NCBI GenBank assembly: GCA_038363925.1
Contig: JAQQWL010000013.1
Span: forward strand, 1,550,001-1,614,000
Direction: 5' to 3'
Length of the DNA: 64,000 bases
From: Apiospora phragmitis
Taxonomy: Eukaryota > Ascomycota > Sordariomycetes > Amphisphaeriales > Apiosporaceae
How positions within the stretch are numbered: the stretch's first letter is position 1; each line of letters starts with the position of its first letter. This document shows positions 1 to 11,325 of this stretch, one piece after another. The position numbers were made by a program, and so were the translations under genes. The notes under the pieces were generated by a model, which was given only the letters and a program-made list of their open reading frames with translations, was not told where the DNA came from and did no database searches.

Positions 1-1973
1 GGCCCAGTTCGTGTGCAGCCATGGGTAAAGTTTGTCAGCCCCTATCTGGCATACTGTAGGTCCTCGTTACATCCCTTGTATCAATCTTCTCTTATCCACC
101 CCCACTCAAGCAAGATGTCGCCTCCTTTGCCTTGCTAAACTGCCTTCGTAGCAGGAGACATACTGTCATACCCAAATCTCAGGGAGGAGGGGAAACGATA
201 TCACCTCTCTAGCTCTGATCATCCACCCCAGTATGTGTCTGCCGGCTCGGCAGCCCTGCAGGCCGTGGTCACCTAGCGCTTGCGGAAATGGAACTGCGAA
301 TACATTGGCAAGGGTATGCTACTACAAACAGTATCGTTTCCGTTCTCACCGGTCGTTCTCGACCCGACCTAGCCTCCCTGATGTATCTCATCCATCCCTA
401 CATGTGCCCTGTCTAGGTTACAGCCATTGTATAATACCCGGAGAACCCCTTAGGGATATGCCTTGACCGTCCAGTAGCCCTCACCTCCTTAGTCTGCCAG
501 CACATCACCGAGTATTTTGGCTCCCTTCATTGTACATCTTTGCATCCATTATTGGTATCCTTATCCAGCTTTTACAAAGCAGCCTTCAGGTATCCTTAGA
601 AGAGACCAAGGAGGGGGAAGTGTAATTGGCTATTCGACAATACTTGCCAACTAGACGATCTAGTTATCGAGACAGAAGACAAAGCATATACCACACTGTG
701 CTAGGTCGAGTCAAGATCGACTGCATTCGGCTATCCTCAAGTGCTGGAGCAGGTACCGGCTGCAAAACACTATCCTCCACATCTATATCCCGTGGCCCAA
801 CCTTCACCCATCCTCCGCCCAACATTTACTTCAAGGGCTATGTGGGCATCTGGCTAGCCATTGATTCTCGCTGAACGTATGCACCCCTGAACCTCGGGCA
901 ATCGGAATCGAGAAGTCGCGGTGGTATACCCAACTCGGACCGTAAATCGAGGAAGTCGTTGAGAGCTGGCTATTCCGAAGCACATAGGGAGAAAGAACAG
1001 CTGGAAGCGAGATCGATAGGATAGGTACGAGTCGTGTTGGACGTGCTCGACGGAACGACAAGAAGTCTCCTCGGATCGGAGAAGGAAGACAGCGACGGAG
1101 ACAACACTCCTTGAGCAAAGGCTAGGGTCGAGACCAATTAGTGATCAAGCGCAACTGCTGTTGGCAACCTCGAGGCACGTACGGGTCTTCACGCAATTCT
1201 CGTCCGAAAGGGAGAAAGGGAGCAAGGAGGGCGTAATCTGATCACTTGTTGGACATTGAAGCGGGAGGAAAGACGGAACAAGATACCCAACTTGGTTTCC
1301 GTGCCCACGACTTCCACCACGATAGCAACGCCTTGAAGTGACAGGAGAGCTTGACAGTCCCAACTTCCGATCGCGAGGGCTAGGCAGACACTGTTAACAT
1401 ACCAGGATCGATTTTCACATGCCGGGAACTCCCTAGGTGCAGTACGTCATTGCATCCAATTGCGCGTTATTTTGGTCTACATTTGCTAATACATACATGT
1501 GTACATGTAGAATTGTGTTAAGAGCTTCCGCCCAGGAAAGAGGAGATAAGCCACAGATAGGGGGCTCTTGCTACTCTTCCCAACAACTCCATAACCTAGG
1601 CCAGCCGATAGCAGAGACGTGCCTTCCTCCGAGCCATTGGAACACTGCAAAGGCTTCGGTGCATGCCTCCGTGTGTCTAGTAATCAGTGTTGTAAGTGAG
1701 TAATTGGGTCGGGCCTTTTTCTTCCAAGTCGCCTGTGCAGTTCCGACTCTTCTCACATCTTCCGAACCCATCAGCATAGCATCAACTCACCAAGCCGCGA
1801 CATTCTCACGATCCCTTCCCATCCGCATCTTGCTCGCTAGCTACTCTATTTTACTTGTGCCCGCTCGCTTCATACAATCCGTCTTGGTGGCATTGGCCAG
1901 ATTCTGAAAGGTGAGACCATTTCCCTGCTTTGGTGCAGACAATCGGCGAGTTGTTGTCGTGAACGACCCATGA
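1..1973. other. Upstream intergenic DNA, no gene recognised
   Basis: About 2 kb with only short, low-complexity open frames on both strands. None shows a recognisable domain, splice structure or fungal codon pattern. It probably holds the distal promoter of the RNA-binding protein gene to the right. Confidence 0.5.
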
Positions 1974-2416
1974 ACGCGGCGTCAATCGTTGTTAACACAA
2001 GCGTCATAACCCTCCCTCCTTTGCTGTCGTCGATTATTCCCCTCTGCCTAGGAGCACAAAACACCGATTCTCGATCGATTGTAAGAAAACTCGGACAGCA
2101 TTCTGCTTCGACAATCGACCATTTACTTCTGCCACTGTTTTCCCAGCCTACTTAAACACGCCCTGCCCTTCCTTCGGTTCCCATCCTTCTTTTCACCATC
2201 AACACCGCACACCCACCTTCGAGAACTCTTTACCATTCTCTGCCAGCCACGTCCTGTGCAAACAACAAAAGCATTGGAAGCACTGCTTTACACATAGCAG
2301 GCTTCTTCTCTTTCTACCATCGTGCAAGCATACAAGCAATTTCATACTAATTTACTGCAACACCAGATCCCGCTTCTGTTCAGATCAGACTTGGTCTTAG
2401 TCGGCCACTGTTCAAG
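1974..2416 (+). promoter_or_regulatory. Probable promoter and 5' leader of the RRM gene
   Basis: No ATG occurs on the + strand between 1974 and 2416, and the DNA from about 2160 is rich in C, T and CA. This is typical of a fungal transcribed leader. It ends at a GTAAGC donor at 2417. The transcription start itself cannot be placed by eye. Confidence 0.45.
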
Positions 2417-2938
2417 GTAAGCAAATCACATCGACCCTTCCCTTCGCTTCCCTTCCCTCTCTATCATCCCAACCTGCCATCGATCTGCGAGCAACGTCCC
2501 AATTCCTCAGTCATCATCGTCGTTGTTGTCGACTGCGATTTTGGGTCTTGGACCACACATCATCATCATCATCATCCACAACCTCTGCACTGCCGTCAAG
2601 TATATTCTTGCTCCGCTCAACCCCGGATTTCCTATGGTAAAGATCCACGCTCGGATCGGCCTATCAGACGCTGCGCAGCGCCCAATTAGGCAGTATTCTT
2701 CTCGGTGTTCCGATTTTCTTTTTTTTTTTTTCTATTCCTGGAATTGCTTCCCCAGGTCTTGTACACTACCCCGGCATCCATCTTGATACAAGTTTCCCTT
2801 CATGCCAACTTCAACTTCACCTCTCCATCTTGCACATGCCACATCACTCATCGTCACGTATACAATTCAGTTTCGTCTGCCATTTCAGCAGTGGAATTTT
2901 CTTTTGTACTAACATTTTTTCCTTTTCTTTTGGAACAG
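2417..2938 (+). other. Long intron in the 5' untranslated region
   Basis: A GTAAGC donor at 2417 pairs with a perfect TACTAAC branch point at 2907-2913, a T-rich tract and an acceptor CAG ending at 2938. This lies 11 bases before the chosen ATG. At 522 bases it is much longer than the coding introns here (about 50-140). It contains a CAT trinucleotide tract near 2560 and a T run near 2720. Choosing this intron discards 40 in-frame upstream codons that would otherwise extend the protein from 2830. Confidence 0.75.
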
Positions 2939-2949
2939 ACAAACAGACT

Positions 2950-5273
2950 ATGAATTACTCAACCTCAAACATGGCATCTGATAACAACTACGGTCACAAG
3001 CACGCTGCTAGCGCTGCTGGTTCTCATGCTCCTGTCCCTGCCGCCATGGCTGGCAACAGCATGACTGGTACCTACCTTCCTGGCCAGTCTTCGGCAGTTC
3101 CGACCAACGAGAATGGTGTTCAGCCTGTCTCTGCTGGATCTGATGCCAACATGCGCGCCATCATGAACTCGTTCAATGGTCTCAGCGTCAACGGAACCCC
3201 GGTTCCCATGTTCGATGCCAATGCAGCTGCCGCAGCCATGCCCATGTACTTCCCTGGCGGCTTCCCTGCAGCTGCTGGTCTCCCTATGGGCCCTGGTCAG
3301 ATGCCTATGGATGAGCCTTACTACGTCCACGGCGGCTATGCATGGCCTGCTGCCACCCAGTGGGCTGTGCCCGGCATGAAAGACTCTGAGTTGCGTCTGT
3401 ACAACCAAGCTCCCTTCGAGTATCCCAATGGTCGCCTCGGCGCTTACAAGGCTCCTCAGCCGTCTATTGCCGAACAGCACATTGCTCATCAGCAGGATGT
3501 TCCGCCTCTGGACAACCGTCGATCTTCGTACTCGACCACTGAGTCCACGCCTGCCACTCCCTTCTTTGGCAGTACTGCTTCGCGTGATGCTGCTGCTCGT
3601 GTCACTGTCTTTGACCGCTCGACCTACACCACCCCTTCGCCTCAGCAAGTCGCTTCAGCTGGCATGGTGCAACAGCCCAAGGCCTTTCCGACTGTGTCTA
3701 CTGCCGCTGATCGCGACATGGATGCCCTGCTCATTATTGACCCGGCTATCCCTCAGGCTGTACCTGCTGTCTTCACTCCCCAGGAGAACATGAAGACCTT
3801 GGAGCAAAGTCTTACTAACGCCATCCCCGGCAACCGCAATGTCTACATCCGCGGTCTGCACCCTACTACTGACGATGATACTCTTTACAAGTATGCCGCA
3901 CGTTTCGGACGCGTCGAAACATCCAAGGCCATCATTGACACCACCACTGGCGCCTGCAAGGGGTAAGTAGTCCTAGATCATTTGCGTCCTATGTCCAAGA
4001 CTAATCCCTCGCGACAGATTTGGCTTTGCAAAGTTCGTTGAGCAGCGCGACTCCGAGGCTTGCATCCGAGGCTTTTACCGGTTGGGATATGAAGTCGGCT
4101 TCGCAAGGGTAAACATGACTGAGATTCAGCGCGCGCCCCGTACCTGCCACGCCACTGAGCCAAGTGGTTCTCCCAGCGTGCCTTTCTACCACCAGTACAA
4201 CCAGTTGGGCTCGTCCAGTGCTGAGCCCAATGGCCGTACCACACGCCAGTCCCAGGGCTATACAAGTGCTAAGCCCAGCGGCAGTACCGCCCTCGAGCAG
4301 TACGGCTCTTCAAGCGATGCCTTCCTTGGCGACCCCAGCCTCGGACATGGTGACCTTCACGGACTTGACACCAAGATTGTCAAGTTCTGCGGATGCCGTT
4401 GCTTCGCCCATGATAAGAAGTTTACTGACTTCGACCCTCGCGATCAGGAGTCGTTCAATTCTCGTCTCAAGGCCGAAGGCGACGAAGGCTCGACCAACCT
4501 CTACATCTCGAACCTGCCCAAGACCGTTACTGAGAACGAGTTGGCCGCCATCTTCATGAATTATACTATTCTCTCCAGCAAGATCTTGCGCGATAGCCTG
4601 GGCAATAGCCGCGGTGTTGGTTTCGCTCGGTAAGTTTCACATATCACTATCGATATTTGATGTCAACAGACTCATTTGCTGACATTCACCTAGATTCGAG
4701 TCTCGTGACGTCTGTGATAAGATCATTCAAGAATTTCACAACCAGCCGCTTGGTGACGACCGTCTCAACATGCAGATCCGCTATGCCGATACTCCGGCCC
4801 AGAAGGAGCTGAAGCGTGTCACGGCTGAGCGACGCCAGTTCCGAACCAACGAATATAATGTGGGCGCCTACGGAACTCCTCTTGTCGGTCTCACGCCTAC
4901 CATCTACAATCAGCCTAACTGGAAGCGCCAGGGCAGTGTTGGCAATGCCACACCGTGAGTTATTCCTCTTCCCACACCTCAATATTGTGATAACTTCTAA
5001 CATATTTTATCCAGTAACGGTATCCCCTATGCCCCTCATGAGGCAAAGTGTCTGAAGAACAAGGGCAACCCGTACGCACCCTGCTTCTGCCCTCGTGTAG
5101 GCCACTAACCAACTCCTCTCGTTAGACCGAGCAGCATTGCTTCTAGCAAGGCACCGGCTTCGGAGGATGGTTCTGGCGACGAGGGTGCCACGATTCATGT
5201 TGAGTCACCAATGGTTGCGAATGGCAGCACACGATCTTCTCCTGTGAAGCATCTCGAGCAGGAGAATGAATAG
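2950..5273 (+). CDS. Two-RRM RNA-binding protein, RBMS/MSSP family
   Basis: Five coding exons: 2950-3962, 4018-4629, 4694-4954, 5015-5071 and 5126-5273. They encode about 696 residues. The N-terminal ~290 residues are low complexity (Ala, Pro, Met, Gly, Ser). RRM1 spans about 296-370, with RNP2 VYIRGL and RNP1 KGFGFAKF, the latter completed across the first intron. RRM2 spans about 497-575, with LYISNL and RGVGFARF. The RRM2 core closely resembles animal RBMS/MSSP proteins and fission yeast Msa1, which bind single-stranded nucleic acid and A/U-rich mRNA. By inference it is a post-transcriptional regulator. Unlike animal RBMS, where the two RRMs are adjacent, here they are separated by about 125 Ser/Gly-rich residues. 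The start follows the acceptor of a 5'-leader intron. The family call is firm; the exact target role is unknown. Confidence 0.88.
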
Positions 5274-5957
5274 ACTAGGCACTGGACCTACTATCTTATG
5301 CCTTTACTGTATTCCTACCCCTTGACTTTGACACAACATGATCTACCTTCCCATGGCATACAACGAAATCTGGTTGTTGGTCGTGGGCTAGCATTGTCGT
5401 TCACTTTGTTTCTTCATCCCAAGAGATACCACATCGGTCTGTCATTAGGGTTTTTGGCAGCACTGTTTCCTTTTTTTGTACCATACATTACTTGACCCTT
5501 CTTTGACTGATATTTGTGGATGCTGTTGGCATCTTCCTTATTCATTCAGGAGGTTTTCACTTCGGTTCATCATACATACAAGGCTCAGGGAAAGGGTTCA
5601 CTGTATCTGAATGATGATGGTATCATCTCTATGTTGTTCCCGCTGCAGTCTAGTCTACCCGGGGCAGTAGTAGCTAGATGATCTTGTTCATAGATCCAAA
5701 CATCAGAATGGAGTTTTTGTTTGCACTATTAAGATACGATGTCTTCCCGTTGCAATCTGGCTGTGCACAATTTTTCTAGTTTGCCATAAATAATTTGGCA
5801 TGCTCTTTTACGCCCAAAGACCTGATCTCTGGAGATGTATTCTAATGGCAAAATACATATATGTTCTGTAGACCAAGTCCGCCATAGGATAAACGTCCTT
5901 GATTGAGATATGTAGTTGGGGGGTATCAAATGGCGTCCAATCTTACATGCAAGCAAG
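5274..5957. other. Convergent 3' flanks, no gene seen
   Basis: About 680 bases between the 3' ends of the RRM gene (+) and RIO2 (-). It is T-rich and has no convincing coding frame. It should hold both 3' untranslated regions and poly(A) sites. Confidence 0.5.
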
Positions 5958-7292
5958 CTATGTCTCGTTGCCTAGGGATAACTTGGAGATCTCTATCCTT
6001 CCAGGTTCTCCCTTTGCTTCTGTGCCCGGCCCAGCCTCCTGTACTGCTTTTTCCTGCTCTCTAGACTCGTCCTCTTCGCCTGATACATCACTGTCGCCTT
6101 CATCGTCGTCGTCATCCTCTTCCTCCACTGCGTCAGCATCCTCGCCTTCTTCTCCTCTTCGAGCTAGTTGCTCGGCGACCGCGGCTTCCAGATCCTTTAA
6201 CATCTTCTTAGTGAAACCTGAGGCCTCAACGGCTGCATCCAACCGCCTTGCGCCGTCCTTGCCGACAGTTTTCTTGGCATCTTTGAAATAGGGACCGGGC
6301 TGGGTACTGACGAAAATGGAAACGCCGCTCGAAGAAACGCTTGATGCAATTGACGTCGCGGTCGAAATACATCTCGGCGTTGGCGTGTTCCATGGAGACC
6401 ATCTGAGGAAAGTCAATTAGAACAGGAGTCACCTTGATGGTTTCCTCTTCTGTGCCCTTAGTCTCGTTCCGTGAAGTTGACCGCTCTTCGCGGATTAGTA
6501 TGTTGAACTCGTTGAAGTCGCCATGGATCAGGCCGTACTTCGCCAAACGTAGAATTAGGCCGATCAAGTCGGCATATAAGCCTGCCGGGTCACCCACTTC
6601 GCTGACTTGTCGCAGCGGGAAAGAATCGACAAAAGCCATGACGATAGTATGCCGGCTCTGGGCGATAGGCTCTGGTACATCGAATCCCTCCTCGCGCAAG
6701 GCCTTCATGAAGGCGTACTCCTTCATGGCGGCGAGCTTCGACAGGTACATCCAGGAGCCTCCCTGGCCCTGGCCGCGGCTCTTGCGCAGGTAGTCCCGGT
6801 TCGACTTGACGGTGCGGAAGCTGATGCGGCCCAGGCGGTGGATCTTGAGGATCTTTTGGGTGCCGGCGTGGTCCGCGACCATCATGATATCGCTCTCCTT
6901 GCCGACGCCGACGCGCGTGCCCACGCTGTAGACGACGTTCTGCTGCGCGTAGTGGCGCAGCGCGAGGTAGTCGATGCCGCCGTACGTCAGCCGGTACCCG
7001 TCGTACTTGGCCTCCTTGACGCGCCCGATCAGGCTCGTCTTGGCCAGGGCGCTGATGGACTTGGAGACGGACGAGGGGCCGCCGCGGAGCCGCGAGAGCT
7101 TCTCGATTACGGCGGTCGGGACGAGATCGTGGTTCTTGGTGCCTTGCTCTACCTGTCCAGAGGGGCGGTCTCGTTAGTATCGAATTGGCGACAGGGGAGA
7201 GACAATAACAAAGGGGTTACAATACATACAGCTGCAAGGACCTTCCAGTCCTCCGCCGCGAGATGGCGCATGGCCTTAGTATCCAACTTCAT
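5958..7292 (-). CDS. RIO2: RIO2 atypical protein kinase (one-base frameshift)
   Basis: Exon 1 is 7292-7230 (21 codons). An intron at 7229-7153 has a GTATGT donor, TACTAAC branch point and CAG acceptor. Exon 2 is 7152-5958. The N-terminal winged-helix domain (about residues 1-90) starts MKLDTKAMRHLAAEDW, typical of RIO2. The RIO kinase domain follows, with P-loop GVGKESDI, catalytic LIHGDFNEFN and the metal-binding LIDFPQ. The family is an ATPase/kinase of late 40S ribosomal subunit maturation in the cytoplasm. The C-terminus is strongly acidic (poly-Asp/Glu, about 6050-6170). The frame breaks after the conserved RRFHF: one extra base in the A run 6313-6316 (T4 on the coding strand) shifts it. 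Ignoring that base gives 418 residues, normal for the family. The gene is divergent from RPN1. Confidence 0.9.
7153..7229 (-). other. RIO2 intron
   Basis: 77-base intron: GTATGT donor at 7229, ATACTAACG branch region, ACAG acceptor ending at 7153. Splicing joins Ala-21 to Val-22 in phase 0. Confidence 0.85.
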
Positions 7293-8006
7293 GTTGGGCA
7301 GCTGGGTGGTGTTGAATCCTGCTTTGCGAATGAAGTGTCTAGATTGAGTACCGTAGTTATTCTATCGAAGAGTACAATTTTCTGGAGCAGTTTCTAGAAC
7401 ACGTCGACTCACGTTACTTGACTCACGACTTTTCGATCCCCTCCATTCCTTACCCAAAAAGCAACCCCGCGGTACCACCAAAACTTATTGTAATCGATAA
7501 CGATAAAAAAGATGCAAGAGCTTAGATAAGATGCCGTAGCGGTACTTCGTACGGCCCAGAGGTACGTACCTGATTAGCGATCAGATTCGCATTGTACCAG
7601 CCTCAAGCACAGGCCAGGCTAGATTGGCTTGCCCCAAATTGAGGCTGGGTTCTGTCTGTCAAGCCCTCCCACCCAAATCTGTTACGTCGGGTCAGGCAGG
7701 CAGGCAGTAGCCTCGCGCGTAATTGCTGTGAGCTAAGTCACCACTCAACCAGTGAGAGCTAACCTAGCCGGAGCTTTGGGAAGCTCGTGTGCAATCAACA
7801 CTTCATCCATCCATCGTCTTCCATCGCGCACTCGCACCTTATTCCGATACACATCACAGAATTTACAGCCACAGATCAGTGCCTGTATATTCTGTTTGTT
7901 CTACTTATACACTTTCCTACTCCATTTCGCCTCTCCCTGGTGAATCGATAGGAAGGCAAATCACCAATCCTCCTACTCAGCCTTTCCACCGCATACTCCT
8001 CCCACC
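7293..8006. promoter_or_regulatory. Bidirectional promoter region RIO2/RPN1
   Basis: About 710 bases between two divergent start codons. It has no coding frame I can support. The right part (about 7790-8000) is a CT/CA-rich leader running to the RPN1 start. A near-palindrome of GTAC units lies at about 7550-7570. No specific transcription-factor site is claimed. Confidence 0.45.
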
Positions 8007-10889
8007 ATGGCCAAGGATGATGTGCCCAAGTCGGCCGACAAGGGCAAGGGAAAGGCCGTTGCCGACAACAAGGCCGATGAGACCAAGAAGGGCAAGGATG
8101 CTCAGGTGAACGGCAAGAAGGATGATGAGAAGATTATAGATTGTATGACGACAACTTGGCGAGTGACTGCTGCGTACGATGAGTGCTAACGGGTTGGCAG
8201 CTTCGGAAGAGCTCAGCGAGGAGGATCAACAACTCAAGAACGAACTAGACATGTTGGTCGAGCGCTTGACGGTGCGGTTGATTCCTCTGGTCACCTCGTG
8301 ATGCATTACTAATTCCCGAGTCGCAGGAGTCTGATGCAACCCTCTACAAGCCCGCCATGGAGGCCATGAAAACCTCCATCAAGACGTCCACATCATCCAT
8401 GACCGCTGTACCGAAGCCCCTCAAGTTCTTACGGCCACACTACGAGGGTTTGACGAAGCTGTACGAAGATTGGCCCGAGGGCAACGACAAGGCGTCGCTG
8501 GCCGATGTGTTATCTGTCATCGGCATGACCTTTTCCGACGAGGACCGACAAGACACCCTTAAGTACCGGCTGTTATCGCCCACAGAAGATATCGGCTCGT
8601 GGGGCCACGAATACACGAGACATCTGGCTCTGGAGATCGGAGAGGTCTATGTAAAGCGCATCACAGCTGAGGAGCCAACAAAAGACCTGGTGGACCTCGC
8701 ACTGGTGCTGGTTCCTCTCTTCTTGAAGAGCAATGCCGAGGCCGATGCGGTTGATCTGATGAGCGAGCTGGAGATTATCGAAGACCTTCCCAACTTCGTC
8801 GACGGGGAGACTTACTCTAGAGTGTGTCTCTACCTTGTCAGCATGGTCAACCTCCTTACGTATCCCGACAATGAACAGTTCCTTCGAACAGCACACGACA
8901 TCTACAAAAGGTACAAGGAGTATACCCAGGCTATGGTAATTGCAATCCGTCTTAACGACCTCGATCTCATCAAGGCCGACTTTGAGAGTGCCCCGGACCC
9001 TGCCCTGCAGAAGCAACTGGCTTTCCTTATTGGCCGTCAGAAGATCTGGCTCGATGTGGCCAAGAAGGGCGATGAGAGCCAACAGCAAGATATCGAGGAA
9101 GCTCTTTGCAACATCAAACTGGCAGAGTATTTCAAGACCTTGGGCAAGGAATTAAACATCCTCGAGCCCAAGACGACCGAAGACATCTACAAGAGCCACC
9201 TGGAGAGCAGTCGCGTTGCTGGCATGACCAACCTGGATTCCGCACGACACAACCTGGCTGCTGCGTTTGTGAACGCTTTTGTGAATGCAGGCTTCGGCAA
9301 CGATAAGATGATGTTGGTTGAGCAGGACAAGGAGAGCTGGGTGTGGAAGACGAAAGACGAAGGCATGATGTCTACCGTCGCATCTCTCGGCACTCTTCTC
9401 ATGTGGGATGTTGAAAACGGGTTGGACAAGGTCGACAAGTTTACCTATGCTGACGAGCCTCAAATCCAAGCCGGTGCCATGCTCGCTATTGGTATCATGA
9501 ACTCAGGTGTTAGGATAGATTCGGAGCCGGCTCTTGCTTTGTTGGGTGACCAGGAGAAACTTGAGAACAAGAGCCCTCTCGTCCGAACAGCCTCCATCAT
9601 GGGTCTGGGCATGTCCTATGCTGGTTCGCAAAAGGAAGACCTCTGCGAACTCCTGCTGCCCATTATCACGGATTCGAGCCAGGAGATGCAAATTTCATCC
9701 ATGGCTGCACTGTCCCTGGGCATGGTCTACGTTGGCACCTCTAACCCCGATATTAGCGAGGCTATCGTCACTCTTCTACTTGATGAGGACCGAAAGACAC
9801 AGCTGACAGACAAGTGGACTCGATTCCTCGCGCTTGGACTGGGTCTGTTGTTCTTTGGTCGTCAGGAGGAGGTTGAGGTCATCCTCGAAACGCTCAAGGC
9901 AGTGGACCACCCCATGGCTAGGCCAACCGCACTTTTGGCTGAAATCTGCGCCTGGGCCGGAACAGGTGCTGTGCTCAAGATCCAAGAGCTTCTGCATATT
10001 TGCAATGAACATATGGAAGACACGGACGAAAAGAAGGGAGATGAATTGCTGCAGTCGTATGCCGTTCTCGGTATTGCGTTGATTGCGATGGGTGAGGATG
10101 TTGGTCAGGAGATGGTGCTCCGTCAGTTCGGACATCTGATGCACTACGGTGAGCCCAACATCCGACGAGCAGTGCCGCTCGCCATGGGTCTCATTAGTCC
10201 CAGCAACCCCCAGATGAAGGTATACGACACTTTATCTCGGTACAGTCACGACAATGATAACGATGTGGCCATCAACGCCATTTTCGCCATGGGTCTGTTG
10301 GGCGCCGGCACAAACAACGCTCGTCTTGCCCAGCTTCTTCGCCAACTAGCCTCATACTACCACCGGGACCAGGAATCCTTATTCATGGTTCGCATTGCCC
10401 AAGGTCTGTTGCACATGGGCAAGGGCACCATGAGCCTCAACCCCTTCCACACGGATCGTCAGGTCCTGTCGCGGGTCAGCACGGCTGGTCTGCTGTCCGT
10501 TCTCGTCGCCATGATTGATGCCAAGCAGTTCGTCACGTCGCAGTCCCATTACCTGCTGTACTTACTCGTCACTGCCATGCATCCGCGATTCCTCGTTACT
10601 CTCGATGAGAACCTCAAGCCTCTGACGGTCAACGTACGAGTCGGCCAAGCTGTGGATGTTGTTGGACAAGCTGGTCGTCCCAAGACGATCACTGGTTGGC
10701 AGACACAGAGCACACCTGTGCTGTTAGCATACGGTGAGCGTGCGGAACTCGAGGATGAGGAGTATATCAGCTTGAGCAGTACGCTCGAAGGCCTGGTAAT
10801 TCTGCGCAAGGTATGTCCTATAATTTCAGGATTAAAGTGAGACTTAAACTAACTTTTCGCAGAATCCGGATTGGGAAGACGGCAAATAG
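8007..10889 (+). CDS. RPN1: 26S proteasome regulatory particle base subunit RPN1
   Basis: Four exons: 8007-8142, 8201-8271, 8327-10810 and 10863-10889. They encode about 905 residues, the normal length for Rpn1/PSMD2. The start is in a CACCATGG context and is followed by a Lys/Asp-rich N-terminus. The centre (about residues 400-780) carries proteasome/cyclosome repeats with recurring Gly-Leu-Gly cores such as ASIMGLGMSYAG, AALSLGMVYVG, LALGLGLLFFG and AVLGIALIAMG. The C-terminus has the Rpn1-specific end with YLVTAMHPRFLVTLDE and a final NPDWEDGK. Rpn1 is the scaffold that docks ubiquitin-shuttle receptors and Ubp6 on the 19S base. The reading frame is intact across all exons. Identification is very secure. 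Confidence 0.96.
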
Positions 10890-11325
10890 ATGAAGGTTCA
10901 CCGGATGAGTACACAAGAGTGCGATACTACGGACTTCACGAATAGAAGAGTAACCGGCATGAAGCTATCATCGATATAGCATGAGGAAATCACGTATATT
11001 CTAACGTATTTCCAGGCTGAAAAAAGCCAACGAAAAGCTCAATGTACAATTACATAATGAAAGAAAGACGGGGCTAAAGAACTCACATGGCCTTGCTGTA
11101 ATAGACCGTGAACCTTTTGCAATGTAACCAACCTCGGCCATTTATTCAGCGTCATACCATGCGGCTTTGACACAATTGTACTATGTTGTGCTACGTTACG
11201 ACGCATGCAAATGATTGCTGTATGAAGTACTTGATATGAATTTCAGGGGTAACCTAGTATGTGGTATGACCTATCTACTCGACTTCATAACCGCCGATCC
11301 CTCTGTTGCTACAAGAGCTGTGTCT
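10890..11325. other. Convergent 3' flanks, no gene seen
   Basis: About 435 bases between the 3' ends of RPN1 (+) and the glycosyltransferase gene (-). AT-rich; nothing codes. Probable 3' untranslated regions. Confidence 0.5.

Noticed and set aside
2830..2949. Forty extra in-frame codons before the RNA-binding protein start
   Set aside because: They lie inside a well-formed leader intron with a TACTAAC branch point.
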